A DNA stretch of 64,000 nt, taken from NCBI GenBank assembly GCA_963794215.1, contig CAWCCQ010000001.1:1240001-1304000 (forward strand), given 5' to 3'. Position 1 is the stretch's first letter. Every line of letters starts with the position of its first letter. Below the pieces are notes generated by a model. That model searched no databases and was not told the DNA's origin. It saw only the letters and a list, made by a program, of their open reading frames with translations. Positions 7,872-17,262 of the stretch are shown here, one piece after another. The DNA comes from DATKRB01 sp963794215 (GTDB taxonomy: Bacteria; Actinomycetota; Acidimicrobiia; Acidimicrobiales; RAAP-2). Position numbers and translations under genes: made by a program.

Positions 7872-10600
7872 ATGAAGATCTCTTGGATGTCGCGGCACTT
7901 GCGGAAGCTGATCACGGCGGTCAGCGCCGTCCTCGTCGTCGGTTCGTCGATCGCCGGGCCGCTTGCTACCTCATCGTCGGCGTCGGGCCCCGGCCTCGAC
8001 GGTCTTCCCACCGGCGCCATCCAGCACGTCTGGTTGATCATTCTGGAGAACAAGTCCTACGACGAGACCTTCACCGGGCTCAACAACAACTCGTACCTCT
8101 GGCAGACCCTGCCCTCCGAGGGCGTCTTGCTCAAGAACTACTACGGCACGGGACACTCGAGCATGGACAACTACATCTCCTTGGTCTCTGGGCAGGCGCC
8201 CGAAGAGGACACCCAGGAGGATTGCAGTGACGCCAACGTTCCCTTCGGATCCAACGCGAGCATCGTCACCACTGGCTCGGTTGGTGGCGCCACGCCGAAC
8301 TGGAACTTTGGCCAGGTCAGCTCGCTGCTGAACGCCAGCCAGCCGAGCGGCGCGAACGCACCGATCGGCAGCGGCACGGTGACGAACGGCTGTACGTACC
8401 CGAGCGAGGCGCCGACGCTGTTCGACCAGTTCAACCTGGCCGGCGTGAGTTGGAAGGGCTACGCGCAGGACCTCGGCGGTGCTCAACCCATCGGATCGAC
8501 CTCGTTCGTGAGCGACAGCGTGCCGGGTCGCGACGATGGCACGTGCGGTGCGCCGGGCTCCGCGACCGAGAACCCGATCAGCAACCCGACCTTCTTGAGC
8601 GGGGCGCACGGCTACCCCACGGCCAGCACTGCGGTGTCCTCCACGGCCACGAGCGGGACGACGACCTCGCTGACCGACAGCACCCAGTCGTGGACCACCA
8701 ATCAGTACAAGGGTTACGAACTGCAGATCACCGGCGGTACCGGAGCGGGTGAGTTCGCGACGGTCAGCGCAAACACGGCAAGCACCCTGTCCTTCTCCGC
8801 ATTGACCACCGCGCCTGATGAGACATCCACCTACACGCTCGGCATCCAGGACACCTCGAGCTTCACCTCGGCATCCCTCGAGGCGGGTACCGGAACCACG
8901 AACAACCCGCAGTACTCGGACCAGTACGTGGCCAAGCACTTCCCCTTCCCCTGGTTCGAGTCGCTGATCGGCGGCTACAACCCGAGCTCAGGCACCTCCG
9001 AGCCGGCGCTCACCGAACCCGACGCGGCGGCGGGCGGCGGGACCAACTGCGACGCCAACCACATCGCCAACCTCGACAATCCCAACAATGGGCTCGTGCA
9101 CGACTTGCAGAGCAACACGGTGCCGGCCTTCAGCTGGATCACGCCGGACAACTGCAGCGACGCCCACGACACGACCTGCAAGGGCAACAACCTCTCAGGT
9201 GCCTTCGGCACAAACCCCAACGGCACCGTCAACCTGAACGACCCGATCTACAACCCGCCGGGTCTGCCAGCCTACGATCCCGAGGCGACCACGCCGAGGA
9301 ACTACACCGGCGGCCTGTACGCGTCGGATCTCTTCCTCGCCTACTACATCCCGCTCATCGAGTCCTCGGCGGCTTACGCCCACGGCCTGATCGACGTCAC
9401 CTTCGACGAGGGCGAGCCGTCCTTCACTTACTCGGGCAACAGCTTCAACAACGTTTTGACCTCGGGTCCCAACGGGCAGGGGACGACCTCCCCGCAGACG
9501 TCCCCGCCGGCTGACGCGCCGAGCTTCGGCTCGCCCACCAGCACCGCTCCGGGGGCGGACTCGATCTTCGGTGCCTATGGCATCTCGGCCGACGCCGCCG
9601 GCGAGAACATCGGCGGCACGAACGTGAGCGTCGAGCCCTACGGCCCCAACTCGACGCTCGGGACGAACGCGAGCGGCGACCAGCTCTATCCTGGCCCGGG
9701 CAACAACTCGTTCATCGACCGACCGCCCGTGTGCACTTCGACGAGCCCCGATACGCCGGCGGACTGTGTACCCGGCATCGCCGCGGCGGCTCGGGGACCA
9801 GCCCCGGGGCCCGCACCGATGGTTCTTCGGCCGGGGTCTCGGGCAGCTCGAGCTCCTCGATGATCACCGACAACTCGATCATCGGTGACGACACCGGCCG
9901 GGCGGTCACCTCCGTCACCGTCGGTGGCACGGCGATCGCCAGCGGTAGCCCCACGTACACTGCGGACTTCTCCAACGGTATCTACGTCGGGGAGGTGACC
10001 GACACCGGACCGCTCTTCCCGACCAGCAGCGGTGGCGCCACCGTGGCCGGGTCGTTCCAACTGGTGGACGACGCGGGGAACCCGGTGGACCCCCCGGGCT
10101 CCGTCTCGAGCGTCACCCTGAGCGCCGAAGGCGACCCAAACGACCTGCCTGCTGGCGACACCGCGGATCCGCTCTTCGACGCCACGGACTCGACTCCCGG
10201 AGGCGGCGACACGGGCAGCGTGCTCATCAGCCCCTACATCACGCCGGACACGTCGACGACCACCTACTACAACCACTACAGCTGGCTGCGCACGATGGAG
10301 GACCTCTTCGACGTCTCGAGCTGCAATGGCACGGCGGCCGACGTCACCCTCCCCGCGGGCACCGTCTGTGGTGGTCTCGACGGTCTGGGCCACATCGGTT
10401 ACGCGGCCCAGACCAGCCTCGAGGACTTCGGCACCGACGTGTTCAGCGCACCGTCGGGCGACGGGTTCCAACCCATCACCCTGCCCGCCGAGACCCCCGA
10501 GGCGCCCATGGCGGTCGCACTGCCGGCGCTCGCGGGCATCATGCTCATGGGTGGGTTCCTCCTCGTCCGTCGTCGGCGGAGCCGGCTGAGCGTCCGATGA
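7872..10600 (+). CDS. Cell-surface phosphoesterase (acid phosphatase/phospholipase C family, PF04185 type), frameshifted
   Basis: The precursor is about 905 residues. The ATG at 7872 gives a signal peptide (MKISWMSRHLRKLITAVSAV...). The catalytic part shows HVWLIILENKSYDETF (metal-binding E-N-x-S-x-D), GHSSMDNYISLVSG, WITPDNCSDAHD and LIDVTFDEGEPS. Around residues 250-336 an inserted Thr/Ser-rich module (GYELQITGGTGAGEFATVS) resembles adhesin/tail-fibre-type inserts. The frame breaks in the GC-rich run near 9780-9795, then continues through SPGARTDGSSAG to a C-terminal transmembrane segment and RRRR. The C-terminus reads as a surface-anchoring signal. The next gene starts at 10597 (ATGA overlap), so the join is real. 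It probably cleaves phosphate or phospholipid outside the cell. Confidence 0.8.
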
Positions 10601-11244
10601 CGACAGCCACCGCTCCGCCTGGGGGCGCTGTCTCTGTGAGCACCGTGGAAAGCGGGTCACCGAAACCCGGCTCTCGGGGCGCCCGCGCGCTGGTGATCGT
10701 GATGATCTTCGCTGTGTTTTTCGCGGCGCTCGGGTGGGGCATCGCCGGATTCGCCGACTCCTCAACGCACCCGAACACCTCGAACCCCGAGTCGTGGCTC
10801 CCCAAACAGCAGCTCGACCACCCGATCGACAAGACCCTGTTGGGAACCGTCACCAACCCAGCGCTCACCGTGGAGGGCGATTACGTCGAGGTGCGCATGG
10901 CGAGCTTTTCGGCGCTGGCGATCGTCACCGGACCGTTGGTCCCGGGGGAAGGTCTCTCGTATCAGGCCAACTTCACCACGTGCACTTGGACGATCTCCTT
11001 CTCCCACGTCGTCGGTCGGGTGCCCATTTCGGTAGCCGACTTCGACTCGATCGATCACACCGGAACGGTCTTCAAGCCCTACTTGGTTCCCGGACGGCCT
11101 CGGCTCCCCTCGGTCCTCTCAACTGGCCAGCGCCTCACGTTCGAGATCCGCTCGGTCATGCCGGTCGGGGAGGGATTGATGCGGTGGGCACCCGATGGCG
11201 ATCACATCGTCGCCAAGTGGGACTACCAGGTCGAGAACGACTGA
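10597..11244 (+). CDS. Membrane-anchored extracytoplasmic protein of unknown function
   Basis: 215 residues: a short cytoplasmic head, one transmembrane helix (residues ~30-50, LVIVMIFAVFFAALGWGIAG), then an all-beta-looking outer domain of about 150 residues ending in HIVAKWDYQVEND. That ending, and the alternating strands (VEVRMASFSALAIV, RLTFEIRSVMPVG), recall Ig-like secreted actinobacterial proteins (MPT63/DUF4352-type), but this is impression only. The ATG overlaps the stop of the surface phosphoesterase by four bases, so it is probably cotranslated with it and may act with it. Confidence 0.65.
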   Translation: MTTATAPPGGAVSVSTVESGSPKPGSRGARALVIVMIFAVFFAALGWGIAGFADSSTHPNTSNPESWLPKQQLDHPIDKTLLGTVTNPALTVEGDYVEVRMASFSALAIVTGPLVPGEGLSYQANFTTCTWTISFSHVVGRVPISVADFDSIDHTGTVFKPYLVPGRPRLPSVLSTGQRLTFEIRSVMPVGEGLMRWAPDGDHIVAKWDYQVEND

Positions 11245-11254
11245 GTAGGACCCG

Positions 11255-11818
11255 TTGGACTCCTCCTCGTCGGATCCCACAGGGCCGTTTAGTACGCGAG
11301 TCAGTAAACGAATAGGAGCGAGCCATCGACGCCGGGGGCACCAGGGGGTCGCCGCCTCCCTCGCCCTGCTGCTCGCACTGAGCGTAAGCGGCGCGCTGCA
11401 CGCGACACGTGCAGCCGCTGCGAGGGCCCGGGTAGTGGTGACGGCGCCCCGGGCGCTGGAGTCCCCCAAGACGTCGACCACCCAGGACACCCACTACCTC
11501 GCCGACGTGGCGAAGGCGGACCCGGCGCTCGCGTCCTATGTTCAGCAACAGGGCGACGTGGCGCTACGCGCCTTGCTCACCGACGGGGCGGCATTCTGCG
11601 CCTTCTTGCACCGTGGTGGTGGCATCGACGATGCCATGCTCTCGGTCGCCGCCGGCGCCAAGAGCGTGCAGTCCCAGACCCATCTCCCCTCGACCGTGAC
11701 CACCTTCAACACTTTGGACGCAGTCGCCCTACTCACGCTCTGCCCCGCCGACCAGAAGCTGGTGCCGGCCTCGGTACGCTCCAAATTGCGTGCGCTCGGG
11801 ACCTCACTGGCCAAGTAG
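11255..11818 (+). CDS. Exported DUF732-like small protein
   Basis: 187 residues with a basic N-terminus, a hydrophobic signal segment (~residues 32-50) and an Ala/Arg-rich cleavage zone. The mature part is helical: THYLADVAKADPALASYV, ALRALLTDGAAFCAFLHRGGG, then a late TLCPADQKLVP. The spacing of one Cys after a D-G-x-x-x-C turn and a second Cys near the C-terminus recalls DUF732 proteins of actinobacteria, which form one disulfide. It sits ten bases after the preceding gene and completes a three-gene exported-protein operon. No enzymatic motif was seen. Confidence 0.6.
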   Translation: MDSSSSDPTGPFSTRVSKRIGASHRRRGHQGVAASLALLLALSVSGALHATRAAAARARVVVTAPRALESPKTSTTQDTHYLADVAKADPALASYVQQQGDVALRALLTDGAAFCAFLHRGGGIDDAMLSVAAGAKSVQSQTHLPSTVTTFNTLDAVALLTLCPADQKLVPASVRSKLRALGTSLAK

Positions 11819-11959
11819 CACGACATCACCCACGAGTATCGACGACGTTGCTGTTCACGCCGGTAGATCTCGGGCTGCGGGCCGAGCCGCTGCCGGTGGC
11901 CACAGCGACCGGTTGGTGCGGCCACCGGCTATTTGTCGGCACCGATCGGGCCGGACCTC

Positions 11960-13456
11960 CTACTGCTCCGTGGGGTCCCCGGCGAGCTTCGCCGCGGCGT
12001 TCTCCACCACCGTGCCGTCGAAGAAATTCTTGTTTAGGCGAGTGTGAAGCTTGGCCGGGTTCGCAAACACGAACTCGTAGAAGTCTGATTCGGTGATATG
12101 CCCGTCCTCGACGAGCTCATAGGCCTCGTTGAGGACCCCTCGCATGTCTGGCACGTCCCAGTGTCCGATGTCGGAGCTGAAGACGGCGCGCAGCCGCGCC
12201 CCGAAGGGATTGATCTTCTCGTTGAAGGCCCACACGTTAATCCGATCGTCGGCCTCACAGCCGAAGAAGAAGTTTGGAATGAACCTGTCACGGATCTGCT
12301 CGGCCCGTTCGATACCCGCCGCCGCATACTCATCAAGTTGCGATCGGTCCTCTTGATCGGGCGAACCCCAGAAACTTGTCTCCCCAAGTTCCTGGGCCTT
12401 GGCCAAGACCTTTCCGTCGGCGTACTGCAGGACCAATTCCTCGAAGAGCGCGTGATCAACGACCTCCGGGTCGTAGTTGAAGACATCATGCCCGTTTCGC
12501 TTCTCCCAATGGCCAACCAGATCGGCATACAGGTTGACCGCCCAGCCAACACCAGCCTCTAAGAAGCCAAACGACAGCTCGGGGAAACGTCTCGTCACGC
12601 CACCGAAAAAGAGAGCTTTGCAGAGTGCCTCCGACGAGGCGGCAAAATGACCTATGTGGTTGTACATGTAGTTAGACGGGCTATTGCGGCTATCCCAGTT
12701 CTGGCTGCCAGAGTGAAACGTCGGAGCAACCTTGAGATTCACACACGTCTGCCACAGAGGGTCATAGTCGAACTCGCTATCGAGCGCCAACTTGTCGACA
12801 TACGTGGCGTAACGCGACACCTCGGGATGGAGCTCGGCGATCGCCGGAATCGGTCGACGGACTTGACCCGGAAACACGGCAACCTTGAAGCCAAGGTTCT
12901 TGACAGCGAACTCCAGCTCCTCGATCGCCTCCTCGGGAGTATGCCCTGGGATCACTGCCGCCGGCGTCATCACGTCCCGATGCGGGCCGTAGACTTCCGC
13001 GAGATACCGGTTGAACCCTCGGCACGCGGCACGCCGCTCCTCCTCCTCGGGAATACCGGCGAACCCAAAGCAGAACGTCGGGTACAAGATGGCGTAGTCG
13101 AGGCCAATCTCGTCCATCCGCTGCCGCAAGAGGCGAGGGAGCCGCGAGGTGGCGCTGTCGATCGTCAGCTTGGTCGGCTGAGCCCACCATGGAGGCCGCA
13201 TGACCCGCCACCGCCGTCGGTCGGCGTCGCTGAGGTCACACCAATTGCCTGGAGATCCGTTGCTCTGCTCGCGAAGAGCGATCCTCATGTTGTTGTCGGC
13301 GTTGCCCAGCCGATCAGCGGCAGCAGGCGCGCCCTCCTCGCGCAGGTACTCGGCAACCAGGGGCAGGTACTCGAGGATATGAGCATCTGCGTCGACCACC
13401 GGGTGGTTGATGCGGTTATGGACGTCGGCTGACGGCAACGTATCGGTAACGGTCAT
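11960..13456 (-). CDS. Amidohydrolase 2 family metal-dependent hydrolase/decarboxylase
   Basis: 498 residues from the ATG at 13456 (GAGGAAG just upstream). It starts with the family motif VVDADAHILE (metal-binding D-x-H), then GLDYAILYPTFCFGF, TPAAVIPGHTPEEAIEEL, PTFHSGSQN, FLEAGVGWAV and FSSDIGHWDVPD near the C-terminus, matching the order of PF04909 proteins (ACMSD, gamma-resorcylate decarboxylase and similar). Those enzymes hydrolyse or decarboxylate aromatic acids or lactones. It is the last gene of a minus-strand set with SsuB, SsuC and TauD, which suggests it processes a compound that this importer brings in. The exact substrate is not deducible. Confidence 0.82.
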   Translation of the reverse strand: MTVTDTLPSADVHNRINHPVVDADAHILEYLPLVAEYLREEGAPAAADRLGNADNNMRIALREQSNGSPGNWCDLSDADRRRWRVMRPPWWAQPTKLTIDSATSRLPRLLRQRMDEIGLDYAILYPTFCFGFAGIPEEEERRAACRGFNRYLAEVYGPHRDVMTPAAVIPGHTPEEAIEELEFAVKNLGFKVAVFPGQVRRPIPAIAELHPEVSRYATYVDKLALDSEFDYDPLWQTCVNLKVAPTFHSGSQNWDSRNSPSNYMYNHIGHFAASSEALCKALFFGGVTRRFPELSFGFLEAGVGWAVNLYADLVGHWEKRNGHDVFNYDPEVVDHALFEELVLQYADGKVLAKAQELGETSFWGSPDQEDRSQLDEYAAAGIERAEQIRDRFIPNFFFGCEADDRINVWAFNEKINPFGARLRAVFSSDIGHWDVPDMRGVLNEAYELVEDGHITESDFYEFVFANPAKLHTRLNKNFFDGTVVENAAAKLAGDPTEQ

Positions 13457-13474
13457 TGGTTCTTCCTCTCCCAC

Positions 13475-14359
13475 CTAATAGCTTGAAGAAATTCTCCCCG
13501 AAGCACCCCCACCGGTCGGAGCCAGCACGCCGAGCCGTTCGTGGAGCTGTTCACGCAGGGTGGCAAACACTTCGTGGTGCAACTCTCGAGGTTCGGACAA
13601 GGTGACCGGTTCGTCGTAGACCACCTTGCCGCGATCGAGCACGACGATCCGGTCCGAAAGCGTGATCGCCTCGTTGACGTCGTGGGTGACCAGCAGTACC
13701 GCCGGGTTATGGCGATCGCACAGGGCGCGGAGTAGGCCGTGCATAGTGATCCGGGTTAGCGCGTCGAGCGCTCCGAAGGGCTCATCGAGCAAGAGGAGAT
13801 GGGGTTCGCGAATCAGGGCACGAGCCAAGGCGACGCGCTGGGCTTCTCCGCCCGACAGGGTAACCGGCCAGTCGTCCTCGTGGCTCGCCAGGTACACTTC
13901 GCCGAGGATGTCGCGAGCCTGGGCTCGCACGTGCTTTCCCTTCAAGCCGAGCACCACGTTGTCAAGCACGCGCGCCCACGGAAGCAGCCGTGCATCCTGA
14001 AAGACCACGGCCCGCCGCTCGGGCACCTCGATATAGCCCGCCACGTCTCGGTCGAACCCGTCAAGCGCCCGGAGTAGGGTGCTCTTGCCGGTCCCGCTCT
14101 TTCCCAGGACCGAGACGAACTCACCGGCCCGTAAATCCAGATCGATCCCGTCCAAGACGACGTGGTCACCGAAGTGCCGGCGGACGCCCCGAAGGCGCAC
14201 GACCGTCTGGCGTTCGCCCGCCGGCGTCGACCACGACGGATCGGAAGTGGCCCCAGCTGCATCCAACGACTCGATCACCCCGTCCGGCGTCGAGGACCTG
14301 GTTCGGCTGCTCTTGGTCTTGGTGAGGTTCGTCACGTCGCTCCCAGTCCTCTCCGCCAT
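13475..14359 (-). CDS. ssuB: Nitrate/sulfonate/taurine-type ABC transporter ATP-binding protein
   Basis: 294 residues. Motifs: Walker A GKSGTGKST, Q-loop VVFQDARLLPW (the family-typical D-x-RLLPW), signature LSGGEAQRVALARAL, Walker B LLLLDEPFGALDALTR and switch VTHDVNEA. This set is characteristic of SsuB/TauB/NrtD/ThiZ ATPases that energise uptake of sulfonates, taurine, nitrate or pyrimidines. The first ~45 residues are a charged extension. It overlaps the permease gene upstream by 28 bases and lies 18 bases before the amidohydrolase start, so the genes form one operon. No substrate-binding protein is encoded nearby. Confidence 0.88.
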   Translation of the reverse strand: MAERTGSDVTNLTKTKSSRTRSSTPDGVIESLDAAGATSDPSWSTPAGERQTVVRLRGVRRHFGDHVVLDGIDLDLRAGEFVSVLGKSGTGKSTLLRALDGFDRDVAGYIEVPERRAVVFQDARLLPWARVLDNVVLGLKGKHVRAQARDILGEVYLASHEDDWPVTLSGGEAQRVALARALIREPHLLLLDEPFGALDALTRITMHGLLRALCDRHNPAVLLVTHDVNEAITLSDRIVVLDRGKVVYDEPVTLSEPRELHHEVFATLREQLHERLGVLAPTGGGASGRISSSY

Positions 14360-15177
14360 GCCAATGCGCGCCGTTCGAGAGTGCGGACAAAGAAGTCCGA
14401 AAGCAGACCGAGGATGCCGTAGACAACCAGGCAGACCATGATCACGTTGGTCTCACCGTTCTGGCCGGCCTCGATGATCAGATAACCAATACCACTCGAT
14501 GTGTTGACCTCTTCTCCGAAGATGAGCACCAACCAGGCCACGGCCAAGGCAAAGCGCAATCCAACGAGGAAATTCGGGAATGCTCCCGGAAGCACGACCC
14601 GTCGGATCAGCTGCCAGCGGCTGAGGCGCACACCATGCGCAAGCTCGACGAACCGTCGGTCGACACCACGATTACCGGCATACGTGTTGATATAGATGGG
14701 GATGGTCACGGCGAAGGCGATCATCACGATCTTCATTTGATCACCGATACCAAACCACACGATGAACAGCGACTGAAGGGCGATGACCGGCAAGGCGCGG
14801 ACGATCTGCATCGGCCCGTCCACCAATGATTCTCCCAGTTGGGAGAGGCCCGAGACGAGTGAGATGGTGACACCAACCGCGAGGCCCAGTAGCAACCCCC
14901 AAAACACCCGCTGCAATGAGCTCCACAGGTTGCTCTGAAGCTCACCGTCGGCGATCAGGTGCTGACCCGTCGAAAACACGTTACCCGGTCCCGGTAAAAT
15001 GGAGGGATCAAACACTCCGGTGGCTGACAGCACCTCCCAGATGACGATTACCAGAACGATCCCAGCGAGCCTTCGGAATCCGCTTTTGCGCAGGAACCCG
15101 AGACGGGCATTGCGTCCACTCAGCCTTGGCTCGAGATCAGCTTCCTCGGTCGATAGGACGGTGGTCGCGATGGCCAT
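14332..15177 (-). CDS. ssuC: Nitrate/sulfonate/taurine-type ABC transporter permease
   Basis: 281 residues, with about six hydrophobic segments starting at GIVLVIVIWEVLSATGV. The EAA-type loop that docks the ATPase is visible (FVELAHGVRLSRWQLIRRV, followed by VLPGAFPNFLVGLRFALA), and the PSILPGPGNV stretch before helix 2 is typical of SsuC/TauC. It forms the membrane channel for the neighbouring SsuB-like ATPase. Starts at ATG 15177; its 3' end overlaps the ssuB-like start. The 208 bases upstream of it contain GC-rich inverted stretches but no gene for a binding protein. Confidence 0.87.
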   Translation of the reverse strand: MAIATTVLSTEEADLEPRLSGRNARLGFLRKSGFRRLAGIVLVIVIWEVLSATGVFDPSILPGPGNVFSTGQHLIADGELQSNLWSSLQRVFWGLLLGLAVGVTISLVSGLSQLGESLVDGPMQIVRALPVIALQSLFIVWFGIGDQMKIVMIAFAVTIPIYINTYAGNRGVDRRFVELAHGVRLSRWQLIRRVVLPGAFPNFLVGLRFALAVAWLVLIFGEEVNTSSGIGYLIIEAGQNGETNVIMVCLVVYGILGLLSDFFVRTLERRALAWRRGLGAT

Positions 15178-15385
15178 GACTACTCACTGTGCTCCTGCCT
15201 CGTGGGCGCTCGATCAACTGGTTTGGTGTCGGGCCATCGCCTAGAAGGCCTTTTGCTCCGACGCTTCCGCTCGAACAGGCGGTTGTAGTACGTCCCTCCA
15301 AACGGGCAGTGACACGACGGTGGACCGGTGCCAATCCACCGATCCACCGCCGCACTCACGCCCGCCCCTCCCCTTGAGGGGACGG

Positions 15386-16318
15386 TTAGCTCCCGACGAA
15401 GGGCTCACCCGAGATCCGCTCCGAGGGCTGGCCGTCAGGGCCGACGGGCACGTCACCTTCGAGGGTGACCCGGTAGAGCACCCGATCGAAATGATCTTCC
15501 ACATCGCTCGGTGCCAAGTGGGCGGTTGACCGGTTGTCCCAGAAGGCGACGTCACCGGGCTGCCAACGGAACCGCACCGTGTACTGGGGCCGGGCTACCT
15601 CCTCGTAGAACAGCTCAAGTAGTCGCTGGCTCTGGCTTTTGGTAAGGCCGATGATCTCGCTGTCGTGCTTGGTGAAACTGGGGCTCACGTACAGCGCCCG
15701 CTCGCCGGTCTCGGGGTGCACCCGGACCAACGGGTGAATGGCCACCAATGCCTTGTTGTCGATCTGCTGGGCGTAACGGCTGTTCGAAGAACTGAACTGG
15801 CGCACCTGACCGAAACTGTGCTTGGCCCGAAGCCCATCGGCCAGCTGCTTGAGCGGTTGCGGCAGACCCTCGTATGCGGCCACCAGGTTGGTCCACTGAG
15901 TGTCACCGCCGTAGGGGGGCACGGTCTCAGCGCGCAGGATGGAACCGAACGGAGGGTTGACTAGAGCGGTCACGTCGGTGTGCCACCCATTGTCATAGGA
16001 CACCTTCTTGCGTCCGAAGATCTTCTCGTACCGCCGGCTGTCGATCGGAAGGATCTCGGGGTACCCCTCTGGCGGCTCCTCCTCGAATGGATGGGCTGGC
16101 GTCACTTTCCCGAATCGCCGCGCGAACGCGACCTGCTCACCGTGGTCGATCGACTGGGCACGGAAGAAGACCACCTTGTATTGCAACAACGCCTGCCGGA
16201 TACGGGCAACCACCGCATCGTCGAGGTCCGAGGCTAGTTCCACGCCGTAGATCTCGGCACCGATGTTTCCCGCTACCGGCCGCACGTCGAGCTCTGTGTC
16301 AACACTTGTCACGCTCAC
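15386..16318 (-). CDS. tauD: TauD/TfdA family Fe(II)/2-oxoglutarate-dependent dioxygenase
   Basis: 310 residues, the usual TauD length. The metal triad is visible: H-x-D in NGWHTDVTALVNPP, and the distal His in FWDNRSTAHLAP. The 2OG-binding Arg follows in RVLYRVTLEGD. The GTG at 16318 has GGAGG about seven bases upstream. TauD enzymes hydroxylate the carbon next to a sulfonate (releasing sulfite) or act on aryloxyalkanoates. With SsuB/SsuC and an amidohydrolase downstream, and a second TauD plus a flavin monooxygenase upstream, an organosulfur role is likely. The actual substrate is unknown. Confidence 0.9.
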   Translation of the reverse strand: MSVTSVDTELDVRPVAGNIGAEIYGVELASDLDDAVVARIRQALLQYKVVFFRAQSIDHGEQVAFARRFGKVTPAHPFEEEPPEGYPEILPIDSRRYEKIFGRKKVSYDNGWHTDVTALVNPPFGSILRAETVPPYGGDTQWTNLVAAYEGLPQPLKQLADGLRAKHSFGQVRQFSSSNSRYAQQIDNKALVAIHPLVRVHPETGERALYVSPSFTKHDSEIIGLTKSQSQRLLELFYEEVARPQYTVRFRWQPGDVAFWDNRSTAHLAPSDVEDHFDRVLYRVTLEGDVPVGPDGQPSERISGEPFVGS

Positions 16319-16338
16319 AGCACCTCCGCTCTTCCTAG

Positions 16339-16354
16339 TCCAATTGCTGTTGGA
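16339..16354. promoter_or_regulatory. Short inverted repeat in front of tauD
   Basis: TCCAA-TTGCTG-TTGGA has 5-bp arms and lies 21-36 bases upstream of the tauD start codon, close to where a promoter or RNA 5' end would be. It could be an operator half of a regulator site or coincidence; arms this short are weak evidence. Confidence 0.25.
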
Positions 16355-16403
16355 GCCAGGCTAACGGTGAATCCCTATGAAGTCACTCGGGTTTATGGTA
16401 TTT

Positions 16404-16419
16404 GTGCATTCATTTGCAC
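16404..16419. promoter_or_regulatory. Inverted repeat upstream of tauD
   Basis: GTGCA-TTCATT-TGCAC, a 5-bp-arm palindrome in an AT-richer patch (16391-16416) about 85 bases upstream of the tauD start. Its place and local base composition fit a promoter/operator, but the evidence is limited to symmetry. Confidence 0.3.
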
Positions 16420-17262
16420 GACGGCCGTCGACAAATCGAAACCGCGCGAGCTATTCCCGGAGTGCTCGATCCGAACTTCGCCCGCGTGCGAGGAGAAAGA
16501 CCGCGGGCTCGATTTGCCCTCAAGTCTGGGGATGAAGAGCGTCGCAGCCGACAAGTGCAAGAGTTGTGTTCCGGCCAGAATCGGGGCCCAGGTTCCACAC
16601 CGACGCCCGTGGACTCCCCGACGAAGGAGAATGCCAGTTCGCCGAAGCCGTGTTCGGCGGACCAGCCCCGGATAGCCAGATTGAGGTTGCGCGCTCGGCC
16701 GCGGTGCGCCGCCGGGTGGACCTTGCGTTTTTCACCCCACACCCATGACTCCTTGTCGGCCACTACGACGTCGTCCTCCCAGCTGTCCCACAGCTTGGGG
16801 GTCACATCCATGAACTCGCCTGCACACTCGTAGCGCTCGGCGCGTGGCAGCAAGTCGTCGACCCGAAGCAGCGTGCCGCCTCGGGTGTGGCGGTGGTGAC
16901 TACGTTCCAGCCGGCCTGGGCCTGCGCTGAGGTGGGTGTCCAGTGACGAGAAGAGGCGGGCGCAGGTGTAGGGCGAGTTGTAGGACATGGACGCTGTCGC
17001 AGTCAAACCGATGTGCTGCGTGGTGACCGCCAACACCGTGAGCAGAGTCAGCGGTTCAGTCACCGCGAGGGACGGCGACCCACGTCGCTCATCAACTCCC
17101 GTGCTATCGGCAAGGAAGAACGAGTCGAACTTTCCCCGCTCGGCAATCCGCGCCAACGTGACGAAGTGCCCCACCCTCGGTGCTGGCCAGCGGATCTCTT
17201 GGGCAACCGCCACGACGGCCCGTACTCATCAGGAACGCATTCAGACAGAGTTGACCGCTCAT
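16410..17262 (-). pseudogene. FMN-dependent NtaA/SnaA/DszA-type monooxygenase, frameshifted and C-terminally truncated
   Basis: The reading starts at ATG 17262 (LNAFLMSTGRRGG, the family opening), which overlaps the stop of the upstream TauD-like frame (ATGA). After a frameshift near 17190 it continues ARIAERGKFDSFFLADS, ALTVLAVTTQHIGLTATASM, then FMDVTPKLWDSWEDDVVV and KVHPAAHRGR. These match the bacterial luciferase-like group that desulfurises or cleaves N-containing compounds with FMNH2 from a partner reductase. After about residue 175 the similarity is lost, and a full-length family member (~450 residues) does not fit. At least one further frame change occurs near 16900. Either a decayed gene or one with errors plus a deletion. 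Confidence 0.65.

Noticed and set aside
15370..15381. CCCC-TTGA-GGGG hairpin after tauD
   Set aside because: The stem is only four base pairs and no T-run follows on the minus strand, so it was not listed as a terminator.
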